A stretch of 64,000 nucleotides of DNA from NCBI GenBank assembly GCA_041499965.1, contig JBGQLG010000003.1, positions 17,108 through 81,107 of the forward strand, in the 5' to 3' direction. Position 1 is the stretch's first letter, and each line of letters opens with the position of its first letter. The notes under the pieces were generated by a model. That model was not told where the DNA came from. It worked only from the letters and a program-made list of their open reading frames with translations, and did no database searches. Source of the stretch: AR5 sp041499965 (lineage in GTDB: Bacteria > Methylomirabilota > Methylomirabilia > Rokubacteriales > CSP1-6). A program made the position numbers and the translations under genes. Below are positions 42,522 to 52,400 of the stretch, in pieces.

Positions 42522-43268
42522 ATGGCCGAGCCCGTCATCGAGACGCAGGATCTGGCGAAGGACTACTGGCTGGGCGCCCACGTGGTGCACGCGCTGCACG
42601 GCGTGTCGCTCACCGTCGAGGCCGGGGAGCTGGTGGCCATCATGGGTCCCTCGGGATCAGGGAAATCCACGCTCATGACGATCCTGGGTTGCCTCGACAC
42701 CGCCACGAGCGGGCGCTATCTCCTGGAGGGCCACGACGTCTCGCGGCTGGACGACGATGCGCTGGCCAGGATCCGGAACTCGAAGATCGGCTTCGTGTTC
42801 CAGCAGTTCAACCTGATGCCCCGGATGAGCGCGCTGGCCAACGTCGAGCTTCCGCTCATCTACAGTGATCGCCCGGCCAGGGAACAGCGCCGAACGGCGA
42901 TGTCGAAGCTCGAGGCCGTCGGGCTCGGCGACCGCGCCAACCACCGCCCCGCCCAGCTCTCGGGCGGTCAGCAGCAGCGGGTGGCAATCGCCCGGGCCCT
43001 GGTCAACGATCCGATTCTGTTCCTGGCCGACGAGCCCACCGGCAATCTCGATACGCGGACCAGCGTGGAGATCATGGCCATCCTCCAGGCCCTGAACCGC
43101 AACGGCATCACGATCCTGCTCGTCACGCACGAGGAGGACATCGCCCGCTATGCGCGGCGCATCCTGCACTTCCGCGATGGCGAGCTCGTGCAGGACGAGC
43201 CCGTCCTCGCTCCGATCGACGCCCGCACGGTGCTCGCCGCCGGTGCGCGGGCCCTGAAGATGCCATGA
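42522..43268 (+). CDS. MacB/LolD-type ABC transporter ATPase
   Basis: 248 aa. Walker A GPSGSGKST (~43-51), Q-loop FVFQQFNLMPRMSALANVELPL (~83; typical of the MacB/LolD class), signature LSGGQQQRVAIARAL (~147) and Walker B LFLADEPTGNLD. It powers export through the permease encoded next. Start fixed by homology, giving a near-leaderless message. Confidence 0.94.
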   Translation: MAEPVIETQDLAKDYWLGAHVVHALHGVSLTVEAGELVAIMGPSGSGKSTLMTILGCLDTATSGRYLLEGHDVSRLDDDALARIRNSKIGFVFQQFNLMPRMSALANVELPLIYSDRPAREQRRTAMSKLEAVGLGDRANHRPAQLSGGQQQRVAIARALVNDPILFLADEPTGNLDTRTSVEIMAILQALNRNGITILLVTHEEDIARYARRILHFRDGELVQDEPVLAPIDARTVLAAGARALKMP

Positions 43269-44497
43269 GAGTTCGCGCCACCGCGCACCTGGCCCTCGTG
43301 GCCCTGGCGGCCAGCCGGGCGCGCACCGCGCTCACGATGCTCGGTGTCATCATCGGCGTGGCCGCCGTCGTGACGATGATGGCGGTGGGCGCCGGGGCCC
43401 AGGCCCGCGTCGAGGGCCAGATCCGGAGCCTGGGCTCGAACCTGATCATCGTGCTGTCCGGCTCGATCACCACGGGCGGTGTGCGGCTCGGCGCCGGCAG
43501 CCAGCTCACCGTCACCGAAGACGACGCGCGCGCGATGGAGCGCGAGATCGACAGCCTCCAGGTCGCGGCGCCGACGGTCCGGGGCGGCGTCCAGGTGATC
43601 GCGGGCAACGCCAACTGGTCGACGGGGCTCGTCGGCGTGACGCCAGGGTTCCTGGAAGCGCGCGACTGGGAAACCGCAGCCGGCCGGCCGCTCACGCAGG
43701 ACGACGTCGACGGTGCCACCAAGGTCGTCCTGCTCGGCCAGACGGTGGCGAACAATCTCTTCGGCGGGGCCGATCCCCTCGGCCAGGTCGTTCGCGTCAA
43801 GAAGGTCCCGCTGACCGTAGTCGGCGTGCTTGCCCGGAAGGGCCAGTCCACCCAGGGACAGGATCAGGACGACACGGTGCTGGTCCCGCTCTCGACGGCG
43901 AAGAAGAAGGTGCTGGGGACGAGCCAGGCCAACGCCCGGGCGGTCAACGGGATTCTCGTGAAGGTCCGGGAGGCGAGCGCGATGAAAGGCGCCGAGCAGA
44001 GTATCCGCACGCTGCTGCGCCAGCGCCATCATCTGCAGCCCGGCCAGGACGACGATTTCACGCTCCGGAATCTGGCCGAGATCCTCGAGAGTCAGGAGGC
44101 GTCGTCCCGGGTGCTCAGCCTGCTGCTCGCCGCCATCGCGTCCGTCTCCCTCGTGGTGGGCGGCATCGGCATCATGAACATCATGCTGGTCTCGGTCACC
44201 GAGCGGACGCGCGAGATCGGGCTGCGCCGGGCGGTCGGCGCCCGCCGACGGGACATCCTGACGCAGTTCCTCATCGAGGCGGTGACCGTGTCGCTGGCCG
44301 GCGGCCTCGTGGGGATCGTGCTCGGAGTGGTCGCCGCCTGGGCCATCGGGTACTTCGCCGGCTGGCTGGCTCCGATCCAGGCGCGCGCGGTCGTTCCCGC
44401 CTTCCTCTTCGCCGGAGCGGTCGGCGTCTTCTTCGGCTTCTACCCGGCCCGCAAGGCGTCCCGCCTGAATCCCATCGACGCGCTCCGACACGAGTAG
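43265..44497 (+). CDS. macB: MacB-type ABC transporter permease
   Basis: 410 aa. One N-terminal helix (~20-42), a large periplasmic MacB_PCD domain (~45-265), then three C-terminal helices (~285-305, ~335-360, ~370-395), with the FtsX-motif SVTERTREIGLRRAVGARRRDI between. The start overlaps the ATPase stop (ATGA). In E. coli MacB the ATPase is fused; here it is separate. Substrate unknown (drug, peptide or lipoprotein). Confidence 0.93.
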   Translation: MRVRATAHLALVALAASRARTALTMLGVIIGVAAVVTMMAVGAGAQARVEGQIRSLGSNLIIVLSGSITTGGVRLGAGSQLTVTEDDARAMEREIDSLQVAAPTVRGGVQVIAGNANWSTGLVGVTPGFLEARDWETAAGRPLTQDDVDGATKVVLLGQTVANNLFGGADPLGQVVRVKKVPLTVVGVLARKGQSTQGQDQDDTVLVPLSTAKKKVLGTSQANARAVNGILVKVREASAMKGAEQSIRTLLRQRHHLQPGQDDDFTLRNLAEILESQEASSRVLSLLLAAIASVSLVVGGIGIMNIMLVSVTERTREIGLRRAVGARRRDILTQFLIEAVTVSLAGGLVGIVLGVVAAWAIGYFAGWLAPIQARAVVPAFLFAGAVGVFFGFYPARKASRLNPIDALRHE

Positions 44498-44517
44498 CCA
44501 CCAGGCCGGACAGGCCG

Positions 44518-45789
44518 ATGCCGGGCTCCGAGAGCGACGTCCCTGGCTCGCGCGTCGGCGGCCTGCGGGCGATTCCCCGAGGCGTCTGGGCGCTGGGTGT
44601 CGTCAGCCTGTTCATGGATCTCTCCTCGGAGATGATCCACAGCCTGCTGCCGGTGTTCCTCGTGTCGGTCCTGGGCGCGAGCGTGCTCTCGGTCGGAGTG
44701 ATCGAAGGCGTCGCCGAAGCGACCGCGTCCATCACCAAGGTCTTCTCGGGGACGCTGAGCGACTATCTGGGCCGGCGCAAGTTCCTGACGGGGCTGGGCT
44801 ACGCACTGGCGGCTATCACCAAGCCGGTTTTCCCCCTCGCCACGTCGCTGAGCTGGGTGCTCGCCGCGCGCTTCGTAGACCGTATCGGCAAGGGAATCCG
44901 TGAGGCGCCGCGGGATGCGCTCATGGGGGATCTGGCCCCTGCCGCCATGCGTGGCGCCTGCTACGGCCTCCGCCAGTCGCTCGACACGGTCGGCGCCGTT
45001 GCCGGGCCACTCGTCGCGGCGGCCCTGATGGCCGTGACGCTCCACGATTTCCGGCTGGTGTTCTGGATCGCCGTGATTCCGGCGGTCCTGGCGGTGGGAA
45101 TCCTGCTCGTGGCGGTGAAGGAGCCGCCGGTCAGGCAGCCGGCTCCCGGGGCCGGGCCATCGATGCGGGTCGCGGAGGTCCGGGCGTTGCAGCCGGTCTA
45201 CTGGAGCGTCGTGGTGGTTGGCACGATCCTGACCCTGGCGCGCTTCAGCGAGGCGTTCCTCCTCCTTCGGGCGGCCGACCGGGGCGTGTCGGTTGCCCTC
45301 GTGCCCATGGTCTTCGTCATCATGAACATCGCGTACGCCGTCTCGGCCTATCCGGCCGGCCTGCTGTCGGATCGGCTGGACCGGCGCCTGGTCCTGGCCG
45401 CCGGAAGTCTCGTGCTGATTGCCGGAGATATCGCGCTCGCGCTCGCCGTGCGCCCACTCGGCGTCTTCGTCGGCGTGGTCCTCTGGGGCCTCCACATGGG
45501 GCTGACCCAGGGCCTGCTGGCCGCCCTGGTGACCGACACCGCGCCCGAGCGGCTGCGGGGGACGGCGTTCGGCCTGTTCAACCTGGCGGGCGGCCTGGCG
45601 GCGCTGCTGGCGAGTGTCGTGGCCGGATGGCTCGGGATCCGGTACGGGATGGCGGCACCGTTCTATGCCGGCGCCGGGTTTGCGGGGACGGCGCTGGTCG
45701 GCCTGCTGGCGCTCCACGTGTGGCTCCCGCAGCCGGCCGCCGCCGCCCCACGCGAGCGTCGGTCGCCAACATCACCTCGGCCTGGCTAG
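44518..45789 (+). CDS. Major facilitator superfamily transporter
   Basis: 423 aa, ~12 membrane helices. MDLSSEMIHSLLPVFLV opening helix, the loop 2-3 motif GTLSDYLGRRKFLTGLGY, DRIGKGIREAPRDALMGDL and YPAGLLSDRLDRR in the second half. This subgroup (MDxSSE start, RxGKGxRxxPRD) is common but functionally undefined. It starts 20 bp after the macB permease, so it is in the same transcript. Confidence 0.9.
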   Translation: MPGSESDVPGSRVGGLRAIPRGVWALGVVSLFMDLSSEMIHSLLPVFLVSVLGASVLSVGVIEGVAEATASITKVFSGTLSDYLGRRKFLTGLGYALAAITKPVFPLATSLSWVLAARFVDRIGKGIREAPRDALMGDLAPAAMRGACYGLRQSLDTVGAVAGPLVAAALMAVTLHDFRLVFWIAVIPAVLAVGILLVAVKEPPVRQPAPGAGPSMRVAEVRALQPVYWSVVVVGTILTLARFSEAFLLLRAADRGVSVALVPMVFVIMNIAYAVSAYPAGLLSDRLDRRLVLAAGSLVLIAGDIALALAVRPLGVFVGVVLWGLHMGLTQGLLAALVTDTAPERLRGTAFGLFNLAGGLAALLASVVAGWLGIRYGMAAPFYAGAGFAGTALVGLLALHVWLPQPAAAAPRERRSPTSPRPG

Positions 45790-46095
45790 TTCACCACACG
45801 GGGATACGCCCGCGCCCCGACGATCATCAGCACGAGGATCATCACCCGGCCGCGATGCATGAGCGCCACCCGGCGGCAGAGGGTCTCCGCCTCGTCCCAG
45901 ACGGCTCGCGCGACCGGGTCCAGTCCTACGGTGGGCTCGTCGAGGAACAGCGCCATGGTGTCGAGGTCCATGAAGACGAGCCGGTCAACGCGCCGTCGGC
46001 CGAGATCAATTGAGGGACGTAGCCGATGACCCGCCGAACCTCCGCTGCGTGGTGCCCGATGTCGACGACGTCCGCGGCGGCATGGCTGTTACCGT
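45786..46095 (-). pseudogene. Degraded ABC transporter ATP-binding gene
   Basis: Minus strand. Upstream frame (46095 to ~46000): VDIGHHAAEVRRVIGYVPQ then LISADGALTG, a Q-loop region. After a frameshift a second frame reads LFLDEPTVGLDPVARAVWD (Walker B and D-loop) and jumps straight to EAETLCRRVALMHRGRV (switch region). The stretch from the Q-loop to Walker B and the H-loop segment are deleted, and Walker A is absent. No function is possible. Confidence 0.72.
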
Positions 46096-46430
46096 GGGCG
46101 CTTCTGCCTCAGTCGCGCGAGCGCAGACGGGTGAATCCCCGGGCAACCTGGAGCTCCAGATCGGCGCCCGAGCGTACGTGCGGGACTGGGCCGGCACGCA
46201 GGTCGGCATCTCGACCCTGGAGCCGGATTTCGTGCAGCTCAAGGTCACGACCGGCTATGTCTCGATCGACCTCCGCCAACGGGATCGCCGCGGCGGTCGC
46301 GTCGAGCGAAGAGGTGCTCGTGGAGGGCACCGATGGCACGCAACTCTCGACGTACGTCGCGCCGGAAAGCTCGACGTCTGGGATCGCTGGAACTACGCGC
46401 GTACCGAGGCGCTCATCGACTCACCGCTCG
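46083..46430 (+). pseudogene. Degraded FecR/DUF6600-like secreted protein gene
   Basis: Plus strand in three frame pieces: NLELQIGARAYVRDWAGTQ and LEPDFVQLKVTTGYVSIDLR; then ASSEEVLVEGTDGTQLSTYV; then WDRWNYARTEALIDS. These are consecutive segments of FecR-type proteins that end in a WDRWN-(Y)-(A/G)RT motif. About 60 residues are missing between the first and second pieces. The 3' end overlaps the stop of the glucan synthase gene. Confidence 0.6.
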
Positions 46431-49400
46431 TTCTGGCGCGACCCCATCGTCACCTGGACCTCGTGGATGCGACCGTCCGTGAGGCGTGGCAGGATCGGCG
46501 GGTCGAGACGCTCACCGTCGAGCAGCATTCGCTCGACGCCCGAGCTCACGCCGCGTGGGTTGTCCACCTGGATGCGAACGATCGTGGCGCCGTCGTGCCA
46601 GACGACCTCGAACCCGGGCCAGGCCGCGGGGATGTGCGGCTCCAGGTGCCACCCGCCCTCCGACGGCCGCATGCCGAGGATCTTCTCCAGACCCAGGCGG
46701 TACGCCCAGGCCGCGGCGCCCGTGTACCAGGTCCAGCCGCCGCGGCCGCTCCACGGCGGCGCCGCGTAGACGTCGGAGGCCAGCACGTACGGCTCGGTGC
46801 GGTAGAGGGCCGCCGCCTCGGGAGTCAGCGCGCGCCGGATCGGGAGCAGCCGCTGGAACAGGTCCACGGCGTGCTCGACGTCGCCGAGCTCGAGCAGCGC
46901 CCACAGGACCCAGATCGCCGCATGCGTGTACTGCCCGCCGTTCTCCCGGACGCCGGGCGGATAACCGCGGATGTAGCCGGGATCGTCCGTGCTCTCTGCG
47001 AACGGCGGCGCCAGGAGCAGGATGAGACCGTCCGGCTCCTTCACGAGGCGCCGCATCACCGCCTCCATCGCGGCGGCGGCTCTCGACTTTTCCGCCGCTG
47101 ACGAGAGCACTGCCCACGACTGGGCCACGGAATCGATCTGGCACTCGGCCCTCTCGGCCGACCCGAGCGGGGTGCCGTCGTCGTAGTACCCTCGCCGATA
47201 CCAGGCGCCATCCCAGGCCGTCGCCTCCAGGGCGGCGCGCAGCTCCTCCGCCTGGCCTCGGAGCGTCTCCGCACGAGCGCTGTCGCCGAGGCGCGCGGCC
47301 ACGCGACCGAAGCGCGTCAACGTCGCGTGCAGGAACCAGCCGAGCCACACGCTCTCGCCGCGGCGGCCGGCGCCGACGCGGTTCATCCCGTCGTTCCAGT
47401 CGCCGCTGCCGAACAGTGGCAGTCCGTGCGCGCCGGCGGTGCGGCCGCGGTCGATCGCGGCCAGACAGTGGGTGTAGAGCGTGGCGCGATGCGGTCCGGG
47501 CTCGAACCGTGCGTACCGCTCGACTTCGTCCGGCTCGAGCGGCTCGCCCGCCAGGAACGGTATCGCCTCCTCGAGGATGGTTGCGTCGCCGGTCGCCTCG
47601 ACGTAGTGCGCCGTCACGAACGGAAGCCACAGCAGATCGTCCGAGCACCGTGTCCGCACGCCGGCGCCGGCCGGCGGATGCCACCAGTGCAGGACGTCCC
47701 CGGCCTCGAACTGGTGGCGCGCCGCCTCGAGGATGTGGTCGCGGCAGAGCGCGGGCAGGCCATGAATCAGCGCCGCCACGTCCTGCAGCTGGTCGCGAAA
47801 GCCGAACGCGCCGCTGGACTGGTAGAAGCCGGTCCGTCCCCAGAACCGGCTGGCCAGCAGCTGGTACAGGAGCCAGCGGTTGAGCATCAGGTCGAGCGCA
47901 GGGTCCGGCGTGCGCACCGTGACCGCGCCCAGTCGCGCATCCCACTGCCGGTTCAGCTCGGTCCACGCCGCCTCGACGACGGCGCGGTCACGGTACTTCG
48001 TGACGAGATCCAGCGCCTCGTCGCGGCCGGCCGCCTGGCCCAGCATGAAGTGCGCGTGCACCGTCGCGCCGGGGGCCAGGTCGAGGGAGATCTGCAGCGC
48101 TGCGCATGGATCGCGGCCCGCCCGGACCGTGCCCGCCAGGCCGATGCGCCGCAGCGCCGCCGGCGTCGCGTAGCCGCCGTGTCGACCGAGGAACTCCAGC
48201 CGGTCGGCGGTCAGTCCGCGGAGCTTCGCGCTCACCGCCACGAATGCGACACGGGCTGCGAAGTCCTCGCTCCACGCATTGCGTGCGAGCAGCGCTTCGG
48301 ACGCCGGATCGAACTCCGGGACGACGAACGCCTGGGACTGCTCGCGCGACGTTCCGAGCACCCACTCGACGTAGTACGTCACCGTGACCGTGCGCGGGCG
48401 GTCCAGGCGGTTCGTCAGCGCGAGCTCGACGAGCTTGACGGGGTCGTCGGGCGCTACCCAGAGGCGCACGCTCTGCTCGAGCCCGTGGCTGCGGTGAAGG
48501 AACCGCGCGTAGCCGGCGCCGTAGGCCACCTGGTAGGCGCCGTCCGCCGGGGCGGGCCGGGGCGTCGGACTCCACACGGCGCCGGTCGCCTCGTCGCGGA
48601 GGTACAGCACTTCTCCCGGCTCGTCGGAAATCGGATCGTTCCGCCACGGCGTCAGCCGGTTCTCGCCGCTGTTCTCCGCCCACGTGTAGCCACCCCCCGA
48701 CTCCGTCACGACGAAACCCAGCCGCCGGTTGGCCACCACGTTGACCCACGGCGCCGGCGTCGACTGACCCGGCTCGAGATGGATGATGTACTCACGGCCG
48801 TCGGCGGCGAAGCCCCCGAGCCCCAGATCGAACAGCAGCGTGTCCGGTCTCGGCAACGTCTCCGGCGCTTCGGTGGGCGGCGGCGAGCTCGGAGCGAGCA
48901 GCGGCAGCCTCGCCGGCTCGCCAGCCAGTCGAGCGAGGTGCTGACCGATGCTGCCCTGCGAGCCGTCGAGCACCACGCGGGCCGCCGACAGCAGCAGCGT
49001 GCGATCGGCCCCGTCGATCCGGGCCGCATGGATCACGAACACGCCTCCGAGCCGATCGCGAGAGGCCTCGGCGCCGGCCTGGACGAGGGCGCGCTCGACG
49101 GGCTCGTCCATCTCGGCCACGTAGCCTCCGGCCCGCTCGTTGAGGATCACCACGTCCACGCAGACGCCACGCCCCCGCCAGAACCGCTGGGCGCGCAGCA
49201 CCGATGGCAGGATGGCCGCGTCCTCGGCCGAGCCGATGCGCACCAACAGGATGGGGAGGTCGCCCGAGATCGCGTGCTTCCACAGGGAGCGCTGTCCGAG
49301 GTGGTTCAGGGCCAGTGTGGCGGCGGAGGCCCGCAGGGCGTCGTGCGAGCAGAGGAGGAGTGAGAGGAGCGTTGCGGCCGCGGGAAGATCGTGTGGGGCG

Positions 49401-52400
49401 AGCTCCAGATCGGCCGCTTCGATCTCGCTGCGGCGGCGCGCCAGCTCGAAGCTCCACTCGAGCGCGGGGAGCGACCGGTAGCGGCGAGCGAGCGCCAGGA
49501 CGCCCTCGCGAGAGCTGGCGGCGAGCATGACGAACCCCAGCGATGTGGCGCGATGTCCCGGCAGCTCGACCTCGGCCGACAGCGCCATGATCGGATCCAG
49601 CGTCGCGCCCGTCATGCCGGCGCCGAGGGGCCCCGCGCCGTCGAGCGCGGCCGGCCTTCGAGTCGTCCGCCCGCGTCCCACGAAGCGTTCCCGGGCCGTC
49701 TCGTACCCGGCTGGCCGAGCACGTCCCGCCGGCAGAACGAGCAGGTGCGCGAGCCAGGCGTCGGGTCCGCCGCCGGAGCGCGGGCGGCGATGAAAGATCA
49801 GGGCGTGCAGATCCTCGAGGTACTCGCTCTCCACGAAGAGCTTGCTGAACGCCGGATGCCGTCGGTCCTCGGCGGCATCGCCGACGACGACTTCGGCGTA
49901 GCTGGTGACCTCGAGCCGGCGCCGAAACGCGGTCTGGTTGCGCACCGTCACGAGCCGCACTTCCGCATCGTCGGCCGGCGCCACACACACCTGCTGGCGA
50001 AGCGAGACGCCATGGACGCGCCGATGCGTCTCGACCATGTGGGCGTGGAACGTCGTCTCGCCCTCGCCGGGCGCCAGGGACCACGCGAGCCTGCGCGCGG
50101 GCTCGCGCACGAAGAGCCGGAATCCCGGGGCAGCGAGGGTGCGGTCAGCCTGCTGGCGGGTCAGGGCCACGGCGCCCCAGCTGCTGGCCCCTCCGCCATC
50201 CGAGACGAGGGTCTGATAACGGCCGTTGGAGAGCACGTGGGCCTGCGGGAAGCCTGCGTCCGGACGGGCCGGCCAGGGCTCGAGCGGCGCGCGCCGCGGC
50301 GCCGCCGTGCGCCGCGGGCCTTCCGGCACCAGGCGTGTCCGCCGCAGGGGCGCCGCGGTGGCGGGGCGCTCGAAGGCCAGCGCCTCCGTGGTCTGGACCA
50401 CCGGGTCGGCATGGAAGCGGCGTACCATCGGGTGTCCGCAGAGCAGGTTGTCCACGGCGACCAGGATCATGCCCTGGTGGTGGGCCATGAACGAGCGCAC
50501 GATCGCGTGGTGCGTGCCCTCGGCCAGACGCGAGGCTGTGAAGTCCACCGCCTCGTAGAGGCCGTATCGCCCCATGAGTCCGAGGTGCTCCAGCCGCCCG
50601 AGATTCGCCATCACCGCCTCCGGCGCGAACGGCAGCGCGAGCAGGCAGGCATACGGTGCGACGACCACGTCGTCCTCCAGCCCTCGCTTGAACCCGAGGT
50701 CGGGAACGCCGAAGGCGCGATACTGATAGTTGCGGTGGTCGTCGAACCGGTAGTACCCCGACTCCGACATGCCCCACGGGACGCCCCGTCGCCCGGCGTA
50801 GGCGATCTGGATCCGTACGGCGCTCGCGCACGCTCGACCCATCAGGCTCTCCGGTGCCTCGCGGAGCAGCAGCGTCGGCATCAGGTACTCGAACATCGTG
50901 CCGCTCCACGACAGCAGCGCGCTGCCACCATCGACGCGGCAGAAGGGGCGGCCGAGGTGGAGCCAGTGCTCCTCGGGCACGTCGCCCTTCGCGATGGCGA
51001 CGAAGCTGGCCAGCCGGGCCTCGGACGCGAGGAGATCATAGTGGTGGGCATCCGGGCGATCCGTGGCGACGTCCTGTCCGATATAGAAGAGCCGCCGGCT
51101 TTCGTCGTAGAGAAAGGTGAAGTCCATCGCGTCGAAGAGCGCGTCGGTGCGCCCGGCAAGCCCGGCGAGGCTCGTGAGGACGGTCCGGGCGGCGTCCTCG
51201 GCCCGGCCGATGGCCTCTCGAAGCCCCGCCGCCCAGGCTCGGACGCCGGCCATGCCGGCGGCGTCGACGGGCAGGGTATCGAGTTGCTTCGCCAGCCGCG
51301 TCACGGCGGCGCTGGCACTCTCGCAGGCCGAGGGCAACCCATGCAGCGTAGGGTCGAGGGAGAGGCATCGCTCGAACTCATCGCGCACCTCGCCATTCAG
51401 GACGAGGGGCGCGCTCGCGCCCGGCACCTGCCAGGGAAGGTAGAGCTCGATGTCGCGCCGCATGGCTCCGAGGTGCTGGCGTACCTCGGCGGACCAGACG
51501 CGAAGCTCGGCGAGCAGGTCCTGGTCGAGGTCCTCGCGGCCCGGGGCGATCGCCGACAGGAGGGTACGGTCGAACTCGGCGCATCCCTGCTCGAGGAGCC
51601 GGGCAATGCCGGGTGCCCACGCCCGCCGCTGCCCCTTCAGGGCCGCTGCCTCCTGGCGCGCCCTCGCGACGCAGGCGCGAAGGCCGGCGAACCGCGCCCG
51701 GTCCTGCCGTCGAACGCGGCCGTCGATGACCTCGCCCAGGATGTCGAGCGTGTCGAGCAGGCCGTCCCATCCGGCAGGCCCGATGATGGGGGCGTGGACG
51801 AGCTCCAGGCATCCCTGCTTCACGGTCAACAGCGAGGCGGCCAGGTTGCCGCTGTCCACCGTGGAGACGTAGCGGGGCAACAGCGGCGTGAGATCGGCGG
51901 TGTCGTACCAGTTGTAGAAGTGGCCGCGATGGCGCTCCATCCGCTCGAGGGTGTCGATCGTGTTCCCGAGACGCTGGACCACCGACAGCAGACCCGCATG
52001 GCCGAGGTCGTGGGCCGAGAGCGTGGCGAGCTGCAGGAATCCGATGTTCGTCGGCGAAGTCCGTCGTGCGATCTCCCCCCGGGGCTCTTCCTGGAAGTGG
52101 TCCGGTGGAAGCCACTGGTTCTCCGGTCCGACGAACGTGTCGAAGAAGAGCCAGGTCCGGCGTGCCAGCAGACGGAGGCGACGAGCCTGGCCCTGCCCCG
52201 GTGCCGGCGGCCGGTCGGGCCATGCCCGGCCGACGATGTCGGCGATCTCGGGGGCGAGGAGCCAGAGCAGCAGGACGCCAAGCGCGGCGGGCAGCGCCGC
52301 CGGCCGGGAGATCGCGAGGAGCGCCCCCGTGCCGAGCGCGGCCAGCGGCGCCGCCGCCATCTCGCGCCAGAGGGGCCGGCGTGAGCTGGTGCCGCCGAGC

